Shown here piece after piece: positions 42,877 to 51,916 of a stretch of 64,000 nt of DNA. Below the pieces are notes generated by a model. That model made no database searches, was not told where the DNA came from, and was given only the letters and a program-made list of their open reading frames with translations. The position numbers were made by a program, and so were the translations under genes. Each line of letters begins with the position of its first letter. The first letter of the stretch is position 1. Origin of the DNA: Betaproteobacteria bacterium (lineage in GTDB: Bacteria; Pseudomonadota; Gammaproteobacteria; Burkholderiales; Usitatibacteraceae); the NCBI GenBank assembly GCA_016711875.1, contig JADJSD010000001.1, positions 1,984,001-2,048,000 of the forward strand, in the 5' to 3' direction.

Positions 42877-45024
42877 ATGACGATCGCCATCGACCGCCGC
42901 CAGTTCCTCAAGGCCTCCGCCGCCGTCGGCGGGGGGCTCGCCCTCGAATTCTCGCTGCCCGTGGCCGCCGCGCCGGCCAAGGGACTGCCGCCCACGGAGG
43001 TGAACGCGTGGGTGGTCATCCACCCGGACGACCGCGTCGTGATCCGCATTGCCCGCTCCGAGATGGGGCAGGGCACGCTCACCGCGCTCGCCCAGCTCGT
43101 GGCCGAGGAACTCGACTGCGACTGGATGAAGGTCACCACCGAGTTCGCCTCGCCCAACGAGCACATCAGGAGGAAGCGCATCTGGGGCTCCATGTCCACG
43201 GGCGGCAGCCAGGGCGTGCGCAGTTCCCAGGACTACGTGAGGAAAGGCGGCGCCACGGCTCGCGAAATGCTCGTGGCCGCGGCTGCCCAGCAATGGAAGG
43301 TGCCGGCCGCGGAATGCAAGGCGGAGAAAGGCGTCATCACCCACGGTGCGTCCAAGCGCCGCGTGCGCTACGGCCAGATGGCCGCCGCCGCCGCGAAACT
43401 GGAGCCGCCCAAGGACGTGAAGCTGCGCGATCCGAAGGACTGGAAGATCGCCGGCAAGCCCCTGCGCCGTCTCGACATCCCCGACAAGGTCGTCGGCAAG
43501 CCCGTGTTCGGCGTGGACGTCGACCTGCCCGGCATGCTGCACGCGTCGATCTTCCAGTCGCCTGTCTTCGGCGGCAAGGTGAAGAACGTCGATTCGGCGG
43601 AAGCCGAGAAGATGCGCGGCGTGAAGAAGATCGTGCGCGAAGCGGATTTCGTGGCGGTCGTCGCGGACAACTGGTGGCGCGCCAACCAGGCCGTCAAGGC
43701 GCTCAAGGTCGAATGGGACGAGGGCGCGAACGGCAAGTTCTCCGACGAAACCATCATGGCGATGCTGCGCGAGGGCCTCGCCGACCCGAAGCTGCCGGAA
43801 GCGAAGAAGGTGGGCGATGCCGCGGCCGCCATGGCCGGCGCGGCGAAGGTGATCGAGGCCGAGTACGCCTCGCCCTACCTCAATCACGCGACGATGGAAC
43901 CGATGACGTGCACGGCCTGGATCAAGCCGGACGGCTTCGTCGAGGTGTGGACGTCCACGCAGAACGCCGAGGCCTCGATGGCCGCGGCGGCGGAGACGGC
44001 GGGCGTTCCCCTCGAGAAGGTCGAGGTCCACAAGATGATGCTGGGCGGCGGCTTCGGCCGCCGCGGCGCCCCGCAGGATTTCGTGAAGCAGGGCGTCCTC
44101 ATCGCGAAGCAGGTGCCCGGCGTGCCGGTGAAGATGATGTGGTCGCGCGAGGAAGACATGCGCCACGGCTACTACCGCCCGGCGAGCCTCGTGCGGATGA
44201 AGGCGGGCCTCGATGCGCAGGGCAACTGCGTCGCGTTCGAGGCGAAGATCGCCTGCCCTTCCATCCTCGCGCTCCTTCGGCCCGAGGCCATCCAGAAGGG
44301 CATCGACTTCTCGGCGGTCCGCACGCTCAACGACATGCCGTACACCATCGCCAACCAGAAGGTCGACTACGCCATGCGCAACGGGCACGTGCCCGTGGGC
44401 TTCTGGCGCGCGCCGGGCCTGCAGAACGCCGTCTACCGCGAGTGCTTCATCGACGAGCTGGCGCAGGCGGCGGGCAAGGATCCGCTCGAGTACCGCCTCG
44501 CCATGCTCAAGCCCGGCGACAAGAACCGCCTGGTGCTCGAGGCCGCCGCGAAGCACGCGGGCTGGGGCAAGCCGCTGCCGGCCGGCGTCTTCCGCGGCAT
44601 CGCCATGTCGGACGGTTTCGGCAGCTTCACCGCCGGCGTCGCCGAGGTTTCGGTGAATGCGGCGGGCGAACTCAAGATCCACCGCTTCGTGATGGCGATC
44701 GACTCGGGACACGTCGTGAACCCGGATACCTGCGCCGCGCAAGCCGAGGGCAATGCCGCCTATTGCATCGGCATGCTCTACCAGGCCAACACGGTGAAGA
44801 ACGGGCGGATGGTGGAAGGCAACTTCGACACGTTCCAGATCCCCGGCATGTCGGAGATGCCCAAGGTGGAGACGGTGCTGGTGCCGACGGGCGGGTTCTG
44901 GGGCGGGCATGGGGAGCCGGGGGCGCTTTCGTTCATGCCGGCGGTGCTCAATGCGGTGCATGCCGCGACGGGCAAGCGGGTGCGGACGCTGCCGCTCAAG
45001 CCGGGGGAGTTGAAGAAGGCTTGA
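42877..45024 (+). CDS. iorB: Molybdopterin subunit of isoquinoline 1-oxidoreductase-type enzyme
   Basis: A 715-residue molybdenum hydroxylase large subunit with a Tat signal (IDRRQFLKASAAVGGGLAL), so exported folded. Cofactor-binding motifs include SEMGQGTLTAL, GGGFGRRGAPQDFV, GFWRAPGLQNAVYRECF and the C-terminal GAxxFMPAVLNAVHAATG segment. It starts 11 bases after the Fe-S subunit. No c-type cytochrome or cofactor-maturation (XdhC-like) gene is adjacent. True substrate (N-heterocycle or aldehyde) cannot be read from the sequence. Confidence 0.9.
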   Translation: MTIAIDRRQFLKASAAVGGGLALEFSLPVAAAPAKGLPPTEVNAWVVIHPDDRVVIRIARSEMGQGTLTALAQLVAEELDCDWMKVTTEFASPNEHIRRKRIWGSMSTGGSQGVRSSQDYVRKGGATAREMLVAAAAQQWKVPAAECKAEKGVITHGASKRRVRYGQMAAAAAKLEPPKDVKLRDPKDWKIAGKPLRRLDIPDKVVGKPVFGVDVDLPGMLHASIFQSPVFGGKVKNVDSAEAEKMRGVKKIVREADFVAVVADNWWRANQAVKALKVEWDEGANGKFSDETIMAMLREGLADPKLPEAKKVGDAAAAMAGAAKVIEAEYASPYLNHATMEPMTCTAWIKPDGFVEVWTSTQNAEASMAAAAETAGVPLEKVEVHKMMLGGGFGRRGAPQDFVKQGVLIAKQVPGVPVKMMWSREEDMRHGYYRPASLVRMKAGLDAQGNCVAFEAKIACPSILALLRPEAIQKGIDFSAVRTLNDMPYTIANQKVDYAMRNGHVPVGFWRAPGLQNAVYRECFIDELAQAAGKDPLEYRLAMLKPGDKNRLVLEAAAKHAGWGKPLPAGVFRGIAMSDGFGSFTAGVAEVSVNAAGELKIHRFVMAIDSGHVVNPDTCAAQAEGNAAYCIGMLYQANTVKNGRMVEGNFDTFQIPGMSEMPKVETVLVPTGGFWGGHGEPGALSFMPAVLNAVHAATGKRVRTLPLKPGELKKA

Positions 45025-45060
45025 TGCATCGTGGCTGGCGACCGGCGAAAGGCTTGGGAA

Positions 45061-45090
45061 CCACAGATGAACGCAGATGAACACAGATGA
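45061..45090 (+). repeat. Short array of AACRCAGATG-type units before soxX
   Basis: Three 10-base units (CCACAGATGA, ACGCAGATGA, ACACAGATGA) in tandem. The ATG of the last unit is the only plausible start codon of soxX. The complementary arm normally seen with this widespread repeat is not present within the next few hundred bases. Confidence 0.75.
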
Positions 45091-45515
45091 GTTTCGAAAT
45101 TGTCGATAGTCGTGTCTCTGCGTGCATCGCCGGGTTTGCCGCCTCGGTCCTGTTGTTCGGATGCGCTACCACGCCGCTCGAGCAGGCGCCGCTCGGCCCA
45201 CCGGGCGACGCCGTTCGTGGGCGCGAGGTGTTCGTGTCGCGCGAAGGCGGGCATTGCGTGCTCTGTCACCGCGTGCCGGGCTTGGCGGTGGCGGGGGACG
45301 TGGGCCCGGCCCTCGATGGCATCGGCGCCCGGCTGTCGCCGGGAGAGATCCGCTACCGCGTGGCGGACATCACGCGGTTGAATCCGGAGGCGGCGATGCC
45401 CGCGTTCCATCGCACGGAAGGGCTCGAGCGCGTGGCGCCGGCGTATGCGGGCCGGCCGGTGCTCGATGCGCGGCAGGTGGAGGACCTCGTGGCCTACCTG
45501 GGGAGTCTTCGTTGA
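45087..45515 (+). CDS. soxX: Sulfur-oxidation cytochrome c SoxX
   Basis: Small haem subunit of the SoxAX cytochrome, which couples thiosulfate to SoxYZ. The 142-residue product has one c-haem site at Cys57-x2-Cys60-His61 (CVLCH) and the conserved AMPAFHRTEGLERV segment supplying the Met ligand region. An N-terminal hydrophobic segment ending LLFGCATT could be a lipoprotein signal. The start codon lies inside a repeat unit. Confidence 0.85.
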   Translation: MSFEIVDSRVSACIAGFAASVLLFGCATTPLEQAPLGPPGDAVRGREVFVSREGGHCVLCHRVPGLAVAGDVGPALDGIGARLSPGEIRYRVADITRLNPEAAMPAFHRTEGLERVAPAYAGRPVLDARQVEDLVAYLGSLR

Positions 45516-45973
45516 GTCGTCGCCTTTTCCTGCAAGTGGCCGGGGGTCTTGCCGCCGGCGCGGCGTTGCCGGCTGCGGCGCAGGCGAACCGCATCCTGCC
45601 GGTGCAGGACATCGCTCCGCTCATCGAGAAAATCACCGGCGGCCGGCCGATCGACAAGCGCGACGTCACCGTGGAGTTGCCCTCGCTCGCCGAGAACGGC
45701 AACTCGGTGCCCCTTCGCATCCGCGTGGCGAGCCCCATGTCCGCCACGGACCGCGTCACGGACCTGCACGTGTTCGCCGAGCGCAATCCACGCCCGCTCA
45801 TCGCGGCCTATCACTTCGGCCCGGCGATGGCGCGTGCGCAGGTGGATACCCGCATCCGGCTTGCGGTGGAGCAGCGCGTGTTCGTCATCGCGTCGCTTTC
45901 GGGTGGCCGGTTCCTGTCGGGCGAGACGCACGTGGTCGTCACGTCGGCCGCCTGCATCGACGAGGGCATCTAG
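45512..45973 (+). CDS. soxY: Sulfur carrier SoxY with divergent C-terminus
   Basis: Covalent carrier of sulfur intermediates in the periplasm. The 153-residue product starts at a TTG overlapping the soxX stop and has a Tat signal (SRRLFLQVAGGLAAGAALPA). Canonical SoxY ends in a swinging arm GGCGG. Here the end is SAACIDEGI with Cys148 followed by five residues, so the arm is altered but keeps its cysteine. soxZ follows at 1 base. Confidence 0.8.
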   Translation: MSRRLFLQVAGGLAAGAALPAAAQANRILPVQDIAPLIEKITGGRPIDKRDVTVELPSLAENGNSVPLRIRVASPMSATDRVTDLHVFAERNPRPLIAAYHFGPAMARAQVDTRIRLAVEQRVFVIASLSGGRFLSGETHVVVTSAACIDEGI

Positions 45974-45974
45974 C

Positions 45975-46295
45975 GTGGCTATCGCGAGGCTCCAGGTTCC
46001 TTCCACGGTGCGCGCCGGCGAGGCGGTCGAGGTGCGCGTGCTCGTGCAGCATCCGATGGAGACGGGCTTCCGGCGCGAGGCCGACGGCCGCGCGGTGCCG
46101 ATGAACGTCGTCCATTCGCTCGTGTGCCGTCTGGGGGCCGTCGAGATCCTGCGGGCCGAGTTCGGGACCGGCGTCTCGGCCAATCCCTACCTCGCGTTCT
46201 GGATCGTGCCTCCGGCGAGCGGCGAGCTGGTCGTCGAATGGGTGGACGACGCGGGCGCCAAGGGACGCGTCGCCGCGCCGATCGCGGTGTCGTGA
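45975..46295 (+). CDS. soxZ: SoxZ, partner of SoxY
   Basis: A 106-residue immunoglobulin-like protein that forms the SoxYZ carrier complex. Family markers are RAGEAVEVRVLVQHPMETGFR and VPMNVVHSLVCRLG at the N-terminal half, and NPYLAFWIVPP near the end. It starts at GTG one base after the soxY stop and overlaps soxA (GTGA). Confidence 0.88.
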   Translation: MAIARLQVPSTVRAGEAVEVRVLVQHPMETGFRREADGRAVPMNVVHSLVCRLGAVEILRAEFGTGVSANPYLAFWIVPPASGELVVEWVDDAGAKGRVAAPIAVS

Positions 46296-47059
46296 GGGCG
46301 GCCGCACTGCTCCTGGCGGCGTTCGCCGCCGCGGCTTTCGCGCAGGAGGCGAAGCGCCCTTCGCCGCTCAAGCCGGGCCCCGAATTCCAGAGCCCGGACG
46401 TGCGCGCGTTGCAGGCGGACGACTTCGCCAATCCCGGCATGCTCTGGGTCGCGCGCGGCGGGGAGCTGTGGCGCGCGCCCGGCGCCAACGGCAAGCGTTG
46501 CGCCGACTGCCACGGCGTCGATGCGGTTTCGATGAAGGGGGTTTCGGCACGCCACCCGCGTCACGATCCGTCGCTCGGACGGCTCACCGATCTCTCCGGA
46601 CGCATCGACGCCTGCCGCACGCGATACCAGGGCGGCCCGGCGCTCGCCCGCGAGTCGCCGGACGCGCTCGCGCTCGAAGCCTTCGTCGCGCACCAGTCGC
46701 GAGGCCTGCCGGTGAAGGTGTCGACGGAAGGTCCGGCCCGAGCGGCCTTCGAACGGGGCCGCGCACTCTACTTCACGCGGGTCGGCCAGCTCAACCTCGC
46801 CTGCACGCACTGCCACGACGAACGCTGGGGCCGTACGCTGCTCGCCGAATCCATCAGCCAGGGTCACGCCACCGGCTGGCCGGCCTATCGACTCGAATGG
46901 CAGTCGCTGGGCTCGTTGCACCGCCGGCTGCGCGCCTGCTTCTTCGGCGTGCGGGCGCAGCAACCGGCCGCCGGCAGCGAGGATCTCCTCGCGCTCGAGC
47001 TCTACCTCGCCGGGCGCGCGGGCGGCCTCGCCGTGGAAGTGCCGGGCGTTCGTCGCTAG
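46292..47059 (+). CDS. soxA: Dihaem cytochrome c SoxA
   Basis: Catalytic subunit of SoxAX, which joins thiosulfate to the SoxY cysteine. The 255-residue product has a signal peptide (RAAALLLAAFAAAAFAQE) and two haem sites, Cys70-Cys73-His74 and Cys171-Cys174-His175. Cys216 (RACFFGVRAQ) is at the position of the catalytic haem ligand. soxB and soxCD do not follow, so sulfate release must be encoded elsewhere or not occur. Confidence 0.9.
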   Translation: MRAAALLLAAFAAAAFAQEAKRPSPLKPGPEFQSPDVRALQADDFANPGMLWVARGGELWRAPGANGKRCADCHGVDAVSMKGVSARHPRHDPSLGRLTDLSGRIDACRTRYQGGPALARESPDALALEAFVAHQSRGLPVKVSTEGPARAAFERGRALYFTRVGQLNLACTHCHDERWGRTLLAESISQGHATGWPAYRLEWQSLGSLHRRLRACFFGVRAQQPAAGSEDLLALELYLAGRAGGLAVEVPGVRR

Positions 47060-47092
47060 ACCGGCCCGGCTTCTGGTACAGTTCCGTCCGTG

Positions 47093-47479
47093 ATGCAACC
47101 CGATTGCACGATCAAGGCCGGCTTCACTCGGCGCGCCCTGGTGGCCGTGCTGCTGGCCGTTTGCGTCCTGGCCAGCCAGGCCGGCGTCGCGACCCATGCG
47201 CTCGGCCATGCGCTCGAGGACCTGGCCGCTGTCACGAACGCCGCGCTTCCCGCGGACGGTGACTTCGCCTCCGATGCCTGCGACGACGAGGAAGGCGGGC
47301 GCGAAAACTGTCCGCTGCACGCCCTCTTCGCCGAGCTCGGCTCGATGGCGGTCGGCGCCTGGCCGGCCTTCACCGCCCCGGCGGCCTTGCACGAGATTGC
47401 CTTCTTCACCGATGCGCCGGCCTTCGCGGCCCCGCGCGTCGCCTTCCGCTCCCGAGCGCCTCCTCCGCTTCCCGCCTGA
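47093..47479 (+). CDS. Small exported/membrane protein upstream of TonB receptor
   Basis: A 128-residue protein with a hydrophobic N-terminus (RRALVAVLLAVCVLASQAGV), a His pair (THALGHALED), an acidic Cys-containing stretch (SDACDDEEGGRENC) and a Pro-rich end. It resembles the small DUF2946-like proteins often placed before metal receptors, but the match is weak. The start could be GTG 47090 or ATG 47093. Confidence 0.55.
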   Translation: MQPDCTIKAGFTRRALVAVLLAVCVLASQAGVATHALGHALEDLAAVTNAALPADGDFASDACDDEEGGRENCPLHALFAELGSMAVGAWPAFTAPAALHEIAFFTDAPAFAAPRVAFRSRAPPPLPA

Positions 47480-47538
47480 CCTTCGCGATCCGGCGCTTTT
47501 TCGCGCGCCGGCCCCTTCGGTTCGATCCGGGAGTACCC

Positions 47539-49581
47539 ATGTTCCGCACCTCGCTTCTGGCGGGCGCCGTCGCGTCCGCGCTTGCCGCATCCCCCCTCGC
47601 GTCGGCCCAGCAGGCACCCGCGCCTTCCACCTCCGCGCCGAAGCCCGACGACAAGGTCGAGAAGATCGACGACATCGTGGTTACCGCCTCGCCCCTTGGC
47701 CGAAGGGAGGTCGACCTCGCCCAACCGGCCACCGTGCTCACCGGCGACGACCTTCGCCGCAAGCGCGCGGCCTCCCTCGGCGACACGCTCGCGGGCGAGA
47801 CGGGGGTGCATTCCAGTTCATTCGGCCCCGGTGCCGGGCGGCCGATCATCCGCGGCCTCGACGGCCCGCGCGTGCGCGTGCTCGAGAACGGCGTGGGCAC
47901 GCTCGACGTCTCCACGCTGAGCCCGGACCATGCCGTCACCACGGAGCCGCTCTTCGCGCACCGCATCGAAGTGCTGCGCGGCCCCGCGAGCCTGCTGTAC
48001 GGCAGTGGCGCCATCGGCGGCGTGGTGAACGTCATCTCCAATCTCGTCCCGGACGTCGTGCCGGCCACGCCGACGGGGTCGGCCGAGCTTCGCGCCGGCA
48101 GCGCGAACCGCGAACGCAGCGGCGCCGCCGAACTCACGGCGGGCACGGGCAACTTCGCCTTTCACGTCGAGGGCTTCTCGCGCGACGCCCGCGATTACCG
48201 TATCCCGGGTCGCGCCGTGCGGGACGACGAGGCGAGCCCCACGGGGCGATTGCCCGGCACCTTCATCGATTCGCGCGGCGGCGGTGCCGGCGCCTCGTGG
48301 GTCGGCGCGTCCGGCTTCGCGGGGTTGGGCGTCTCCCGCCTCGAGAGCGACTACGGCATCCCCTCGGGCGAGGGCCTCACGATCTCGCTCAGGCAGACGC
48401 GCTGGCAGGGTTCCTCCGAGATCGAGAACCCGCTGCCCGGCATCACGCGCGCCAAGGTGCGCCTGGGCTGGAACGACTACGAGCACCGCGAGATCGAGAG
48501 CACCGGCGAGGTCGGCACGACGTTCGCGAACAAGGCAAAGGAAGGCCGTCTCGAACTGGGCCACGTGCCCTGGACGGACGGCAAGGGAGCCCTGGGATTC
48601 CAGCTCTCCGAGAGGGACTTCTCCGCGGTGGGCGAGGAAGTCGTGGTCCCGAAGACGAACACGCGGACCTCGGCGGTGTTCCTGGTCGAGGAGAAGAAGC
48701 TCGGCGCCTGGACGCTCGACGCGGGGCTGCGCTGGGAGCGCGAGGAGCACAAGCCGGAGGGGGACCTGCCTTCGCGCCGCTTCAGCTTGGGCACCTTCTC
48801 GGCCGGCGCGGTGTGGGCCTTCGCGCCCGGTTACCGCTTCAGCGTCCACGCCACGCGCGCCGAGCGCGCGCCGGCGGCGGAGGAGCTTTACTCGAACGGC
48901 CCGCACGGCGCGACTGAATCCTTCGAGGTGGGCGACCCCGGCCTGCGCAAGGAGGTCTCGCGCAACGTCGACCTCACTTTGCGGCGCGTCGAGGGGGCGT
49001 TGCAGTGGAAGGTGAACGTGTTCGCCAACCGCGTGCGTGACTATGTCTACGCCGCCAGCCGGGACGAGGACGGCGACGGCGTCGCGGACCTCGTGGACGA
49101 CGAGGGCAACCTCGCGCCGGACGGCGAGTTGCTCTACCAACGGTTCACGCAGGCGGACGCTCGCTTCCAGGGCGTCGAGGTCGAGCTGCGCTGGAAGCCC
49201 GAAGGCTCGCCGTGGAGTGTGCGGCTCTTCGGCGACCAGGTGCGGGGCAAGCTCACGGGCGGCGGCAACCTGCCGCGCATCTCGCCCGCGCGCTTCGGCG
49301 CGACGCTGGAGGGCCATTCGGGGCGCGCCTCCGGGTGGCTCACGGCCACGCGGGTGCGGGAGCAGGATCGCGTCGCGGACCTCGAGAGCGCGACCCCGGG
49401 CTACACGCGCGTCGATGCGGAGCTCGCTTGGCGGATCGGCGAGCGCCGGCCCGGCCTGGTCGTGTTCCTGCAGGGCACCAACCTGCTCGATCGCGACCTG
49501 CGCGTGCACACCTCGTACCTCAAGGACGTGGCCCCGCTCATGGGGCGGTCGTTCCTCGTCGGCCTGCGCGGCGAGTACTGA
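47539..49581 (+). CDS. TonB-dependent outer membrane receptor, ZnuD-like
   Basis: A 680-residue barrel receptor. It has a signal peptide, a TonB box-like segment (DDIVVTASPLGRREVDL) and a plug with GRPIIRGLDGPRVRVLENGV and RIEVLRGPASLLYGSGAIGG. The RAPAAEELYSNGPHGATESF strand is characteristic of the ZnuD zinc/haem receptor group. The C-terminus ends in an aromatic (GLRGEY). Position next to a copper chaperone suggests metal uptake; zinc versus copper is open. Confidence 0.88.
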   Translation: MFRTSLLAGAVASALAASPLASAQQAPAPSTSAPKPDDKVEKIDDIVVTASPLGRREVDLAQPATVLTGDDLRRKRAASLGDTLAGETGVHSSSFGPGAGRPIIRGLDGPRVRVLENGVGTLDVSTLSPDHAVTTEPLFAHRIEVLRGPASLLYGSGAIGGVVNVISNLVPDVVPATPTGSAELRAGSANRERSGAAELTAGTGNFAFHVEGFSRDARDYRIPGRAVRDDEASPTGRLPGTFIDSRGGGAGASWVGASGFAGLGVSRLESDYGIPSGEGLTISLRQTRWQGSSEIENPLPGITRAKVRLGWNDYEHREIESTGEVGTTFANKAKEGRLELGHVPWTDGKGALGFQLSERDFSAVGEEVVVPKTNTRTSAVFLVEEKKLGAWTLDAGLRWEREEHKPEGDLPSRRFSLGTFSAGAVWAFAPGYRFSVHATRAERAPAAEELYSNGPHGATESFEVGDPGLRKEVSRNVDLTLRRVEGALQWKVNVFANRVRDYVYAASRDEDGDGVADLVDDEGNLAPDGELLYQRFTQADARFQGVEVELRWKPEGSPWSVRLFGDQVRGKLTGGGNLPRISPARFGATLEGHSGRASGWLTATRVREQDRVADLESATPGYTRVDAELAWRIGERRPGLVVFLQGTNLLDRDLRVHTSYLKDVAPLMGRSFLVGLRGEY

Positions 49582-49654
49582 GCGGCCCGCTGGTAAAATC
49601 ACCCATCGGCCCTTGCCTGGATGGCGGGGCCTATTTGCCCCGGAAGGAATCCCC

Positions 49655-50116
49655 ATGAAGACCCGTTTCGCGCTCGCCGTCGCCGCATCCCTCATCGCTT
49701 TTCCCGCCGCCGCCCAGGTCACCGTGACCGACCCCTGGGTGCGTTCCACCGTGCCCGCCCAGAAGGCGACCGGCGCATTCATGAAGGTGAAGAGCGAAGG
49801 CGACGCGAAGCTCGTCTCGGCCGCCTCGCCCGTGGCGAAGGTGGTGGAGGTGCACGAGATGTCCATGAAGGACAACGTCATGCAGATGCGCGCCATCGAA
49901 TCGCTCGCGCTGCCGGCCGGCAAGACGGTCGAGTTGAAGCCCGGCGGCTACCACGTGATGCTGATGGACCTGGTGAAGCCCATCGACAAGGGCGCCGCCG
50001 TGCCCATCACGCTCACGTTCGTGGGCAAGGACGGCAAGAAGTTCACGCAGGAGGTGAAGGCCGAGGCCCGCGCGCCGGGTGACGACGGCAGCAAGCACAA
50101 GGGACACAAGCACTAG
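49655..50116 (+). CDS. PCuAC-type periplasmic copper chaperone
   Basis: A 153-residue exported protein (signal MKTRFALAVAASLIAFPAAA) with the complete copper motif H-x10-M-x21-H-x-M: His67, Met78, His100, Met102. Such proteins deliver Cu(I) to cytochrome oxidase. The C-terminal tail is His/Lys-rich (GSKHKGHKH), which may add metal binding. GGAAGGAA precedes the ATG. Confidence 0.93.
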   Translation: MKTRFALAVAASLIAFPAAAQVTVTDPWVRSTVPAQKATGAFMKVKSEGDAKLVSAASPVAKVVEVHEMSMKDNVMQMRAIESLALPAGKTVELKPGGYHVMLMDLVKPIDKGAAVPITLTFVGKDGKKFTQEVKAEARAPGDDGSKHKGHKH

Positions 50117-50143
50117 AACAGAGGGGACGCTGCCCGCGCGGTT

Positions 50144-51067
50144 TCAGGCGGCGATCAGCTCGCGCAGGTGGGCCGCGACGCTGCGCGAAAGCGCCCCGAG
50201 GTTGTAGCCGCCTTCCAGCAGGGACACGATGCGCCCGTCGCAATGGCGATGGGCGACCTCCACGAGCCGTTCCGTGACCCAGGCGTAGTCCTCCTCGACG
50301 AAGCCGAGGTTGGCCATGTCGTCGAGGCGGTGAGCGTCGAAACCGGCGGAGATGTAGAGGATCTGCGGGCGGAACGCCTCGAAGGCCGGCATCCAGTATT
50401 CCAGCACCGCGGCCTTCAACTGGTCGCCCTTGGCGCCGTAGGGCAGGCCCACGTTCACCATGTTGAGCCCCTTGGGCTCGTCGCCCAGGAAGGGGTAGAG
50501 GCCCTTCTGGAACGTCGAGGCCATGAGCACGCGCGGGTCGGAGGCCAGGATGTCCTCGCTGCCATTGCCGTGGTGAACGTCGATGTCGATGAGCGCGACG
50601 CGTTCGATCCCGTGCACGTCGAGGGCGTGGCGGATGCCGACGGCGGCGTTGTTGAAGAAGCAGAACCCCATAGCGGCATCGCGCGTGGCATGGTGCCCCG
50701 GCGGGCGCACGGCGCAGAAGGCCGTCTTCACCTCGCCCTTCACGACGAGGTCCGTCGCGAGCACGGCCGCGCCCGCCGAGCGCAGCGCGGCCTTGAGCGA
50801 ATGCGGGTTCATCGCGGTGTCCGGGTCGACGTGGATGTAGCCCTCGGCCGGAGCCGCGTTCAACATCTCGAGCACGTGGTGCGCGGTGTGGGCGCGCTCG
50901 AGCTGTTCCACGGTGGCTTCCGGCGCGTCGTAGGGGATCATGAGCGTCATGAGCCCCTGGGCGAGCAGGTGATCCGAGATCGCGTCGAGCCGCTCGGGGC
51001 ATTCCGGATGGCCGGGCCCCATTTCGTGCAGCCGGCAGTCCCGGTGGGTGATCCAGGCGCAGGTCAT
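50144..51067 (-). CDS. Histone deacetylase-family amidohydrolase
   Basis: A zinc-dependent deacetylase of 307 residues. The active-site His pair is in RPPGHHATRDAAMGF, zinc ligands are in LIDIDVHHGNGSED and ISAGFDAH, and LLEGGYN is near the end. The family acts on acetylated lysine, polyamines or acetoin-related substrates. The ATG at 51067 has a GGAGGAG ribosome site. The same frame stays open far upstream by chance, but that part is antisense to the channel and DUF1579 genes. Confidence 0.92.
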   Translation of the reverse strand: MTCAWITHRDCRLHEMGPGHPECPERLDAISDHLLAQGLMTLMIPYDAPEATVEQLERAHTAHHVLEMLNAAPAEGYIHVDPDTAMNPHSLKAALRSAGAAVLATDLVVKGEVKTAFCAVRPPGHHATRDAAMGFCFFNNAAVGIRHALDVHGIERVALIDIDVHHGNGSEDILASDPRVLMASTFQKGLYPFLGDEPKGLNMVNVGLPYGAKGDQLKAAVLEYWMPAFEAFRPQILYISAGFDAHRLDDMANLGFVEEDYAWVTERLVEVAHRHCDGRIVSLLEGGYNLGALSRSVAAHLRELIAA

Positions 51068-51175
51068 TTTTTCTCCTCCAGCGCCTATCGTAGCGTCCCC
51101 GGGGCCCCACCGGCGTTGCGCCCGGTCAACCCGGGCCCTGTGGCGCGCCGGTTCGCCGGCGGCTAGCATCGCCCC

Positions 51176-51865
51176 ATGGAACTGACCCACCGCCCCTTGC
51201 TGCGCTCGCGCGGCGCCGACCGGTGCCTCACGGGCCTCGTCGCTCTCATCCTGCTCGACATCGCCGTGTTCGAGGCGCTGGTGGGATCCGGCCTCCTCAA
51301 CCGGCACCTGCACGGTTTCGCCGTGGCGCTCGTCGTGGGATTGGGGGCGAGCGCCGTCTGGACGCATGTCATGGCCGCGAGGGTGCTGGGGGTCCTCGCG
51401 TTCTCGATCGCCCTGATCCGGCTCGCGAACTTCTGGGTGCCCGACCAGGCGCTTCGGTTCTGGGACGCGACGATGTTTCTCGCGGCGGACCTGCTCCTCG
51501 CCCATCTCGTCGCGCGGCAGGTCTTCGGCACGCGCGGCGCGATGAACTGGCACCGGGTCGTGGGTGCGGTGGCCATATGGCTCCTCGCGGGGCTCGCCTT
51601 CACGCAGGCCTATCGACTGGTCGCCATGCACGTACCCGTGGCATTCCTCGTGCAGGGCGCGGCGGCCGGCTACGACGCCATCGTCGCCTCGCTCAACTAC
51701 TTCAGCCTCGTCACCCTGTCGACCGTCGGGTATGGAGACATCGTGCCCGTGCATCCCGTCGCACGGGGGCTCGCCAACCTGGAGGCGATCTTCGGCGTCA
51801 TGTATCCGGTGGTCGTGATCTCGTGGCTGGTGTCGCTCGAGGTCGAGGCGGGAAAGAATCCGTAA
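51176..51865 (+). CDS. Potassium channel-family membrane protein
   Basis: A 229-residue membrane protein with about six hydrophobic segments. A pore loop carries the K+ selectivity filter TVGYGD at residues 183-188, followed by a last helix (AIFGVMYPVVVISWLVSLEV). No cytoplasmic RCK domain follows, so gating input is not apparent. Confidence 0.85.
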   Translation: MELTHRPLLRSRGADRCLTGLVALILLDIAVFEALVGSGLLNRHLHGFAVALVVGLGASAVWTHVMAARVLGVLAFSIALIRLANFWVPDQALRFWDATMFLAADLLLAHLVARQVFGTRGAMNWHRVVGAVAIWLLAGLAFTQAYRLVAMHVPVAFLVQGAAAGYDAIVASLNYFSLVTLSTVGYGDIVPVHPVARGLANLEAIFGVMYPVVVISWLVSLEVEAGKNP

Positions 51866-51916
51866 CCCCTGAGGCCCGGGGGCTTCGGAACAATGGGGCA
51901 CCCTCAGGGAGGTCCC

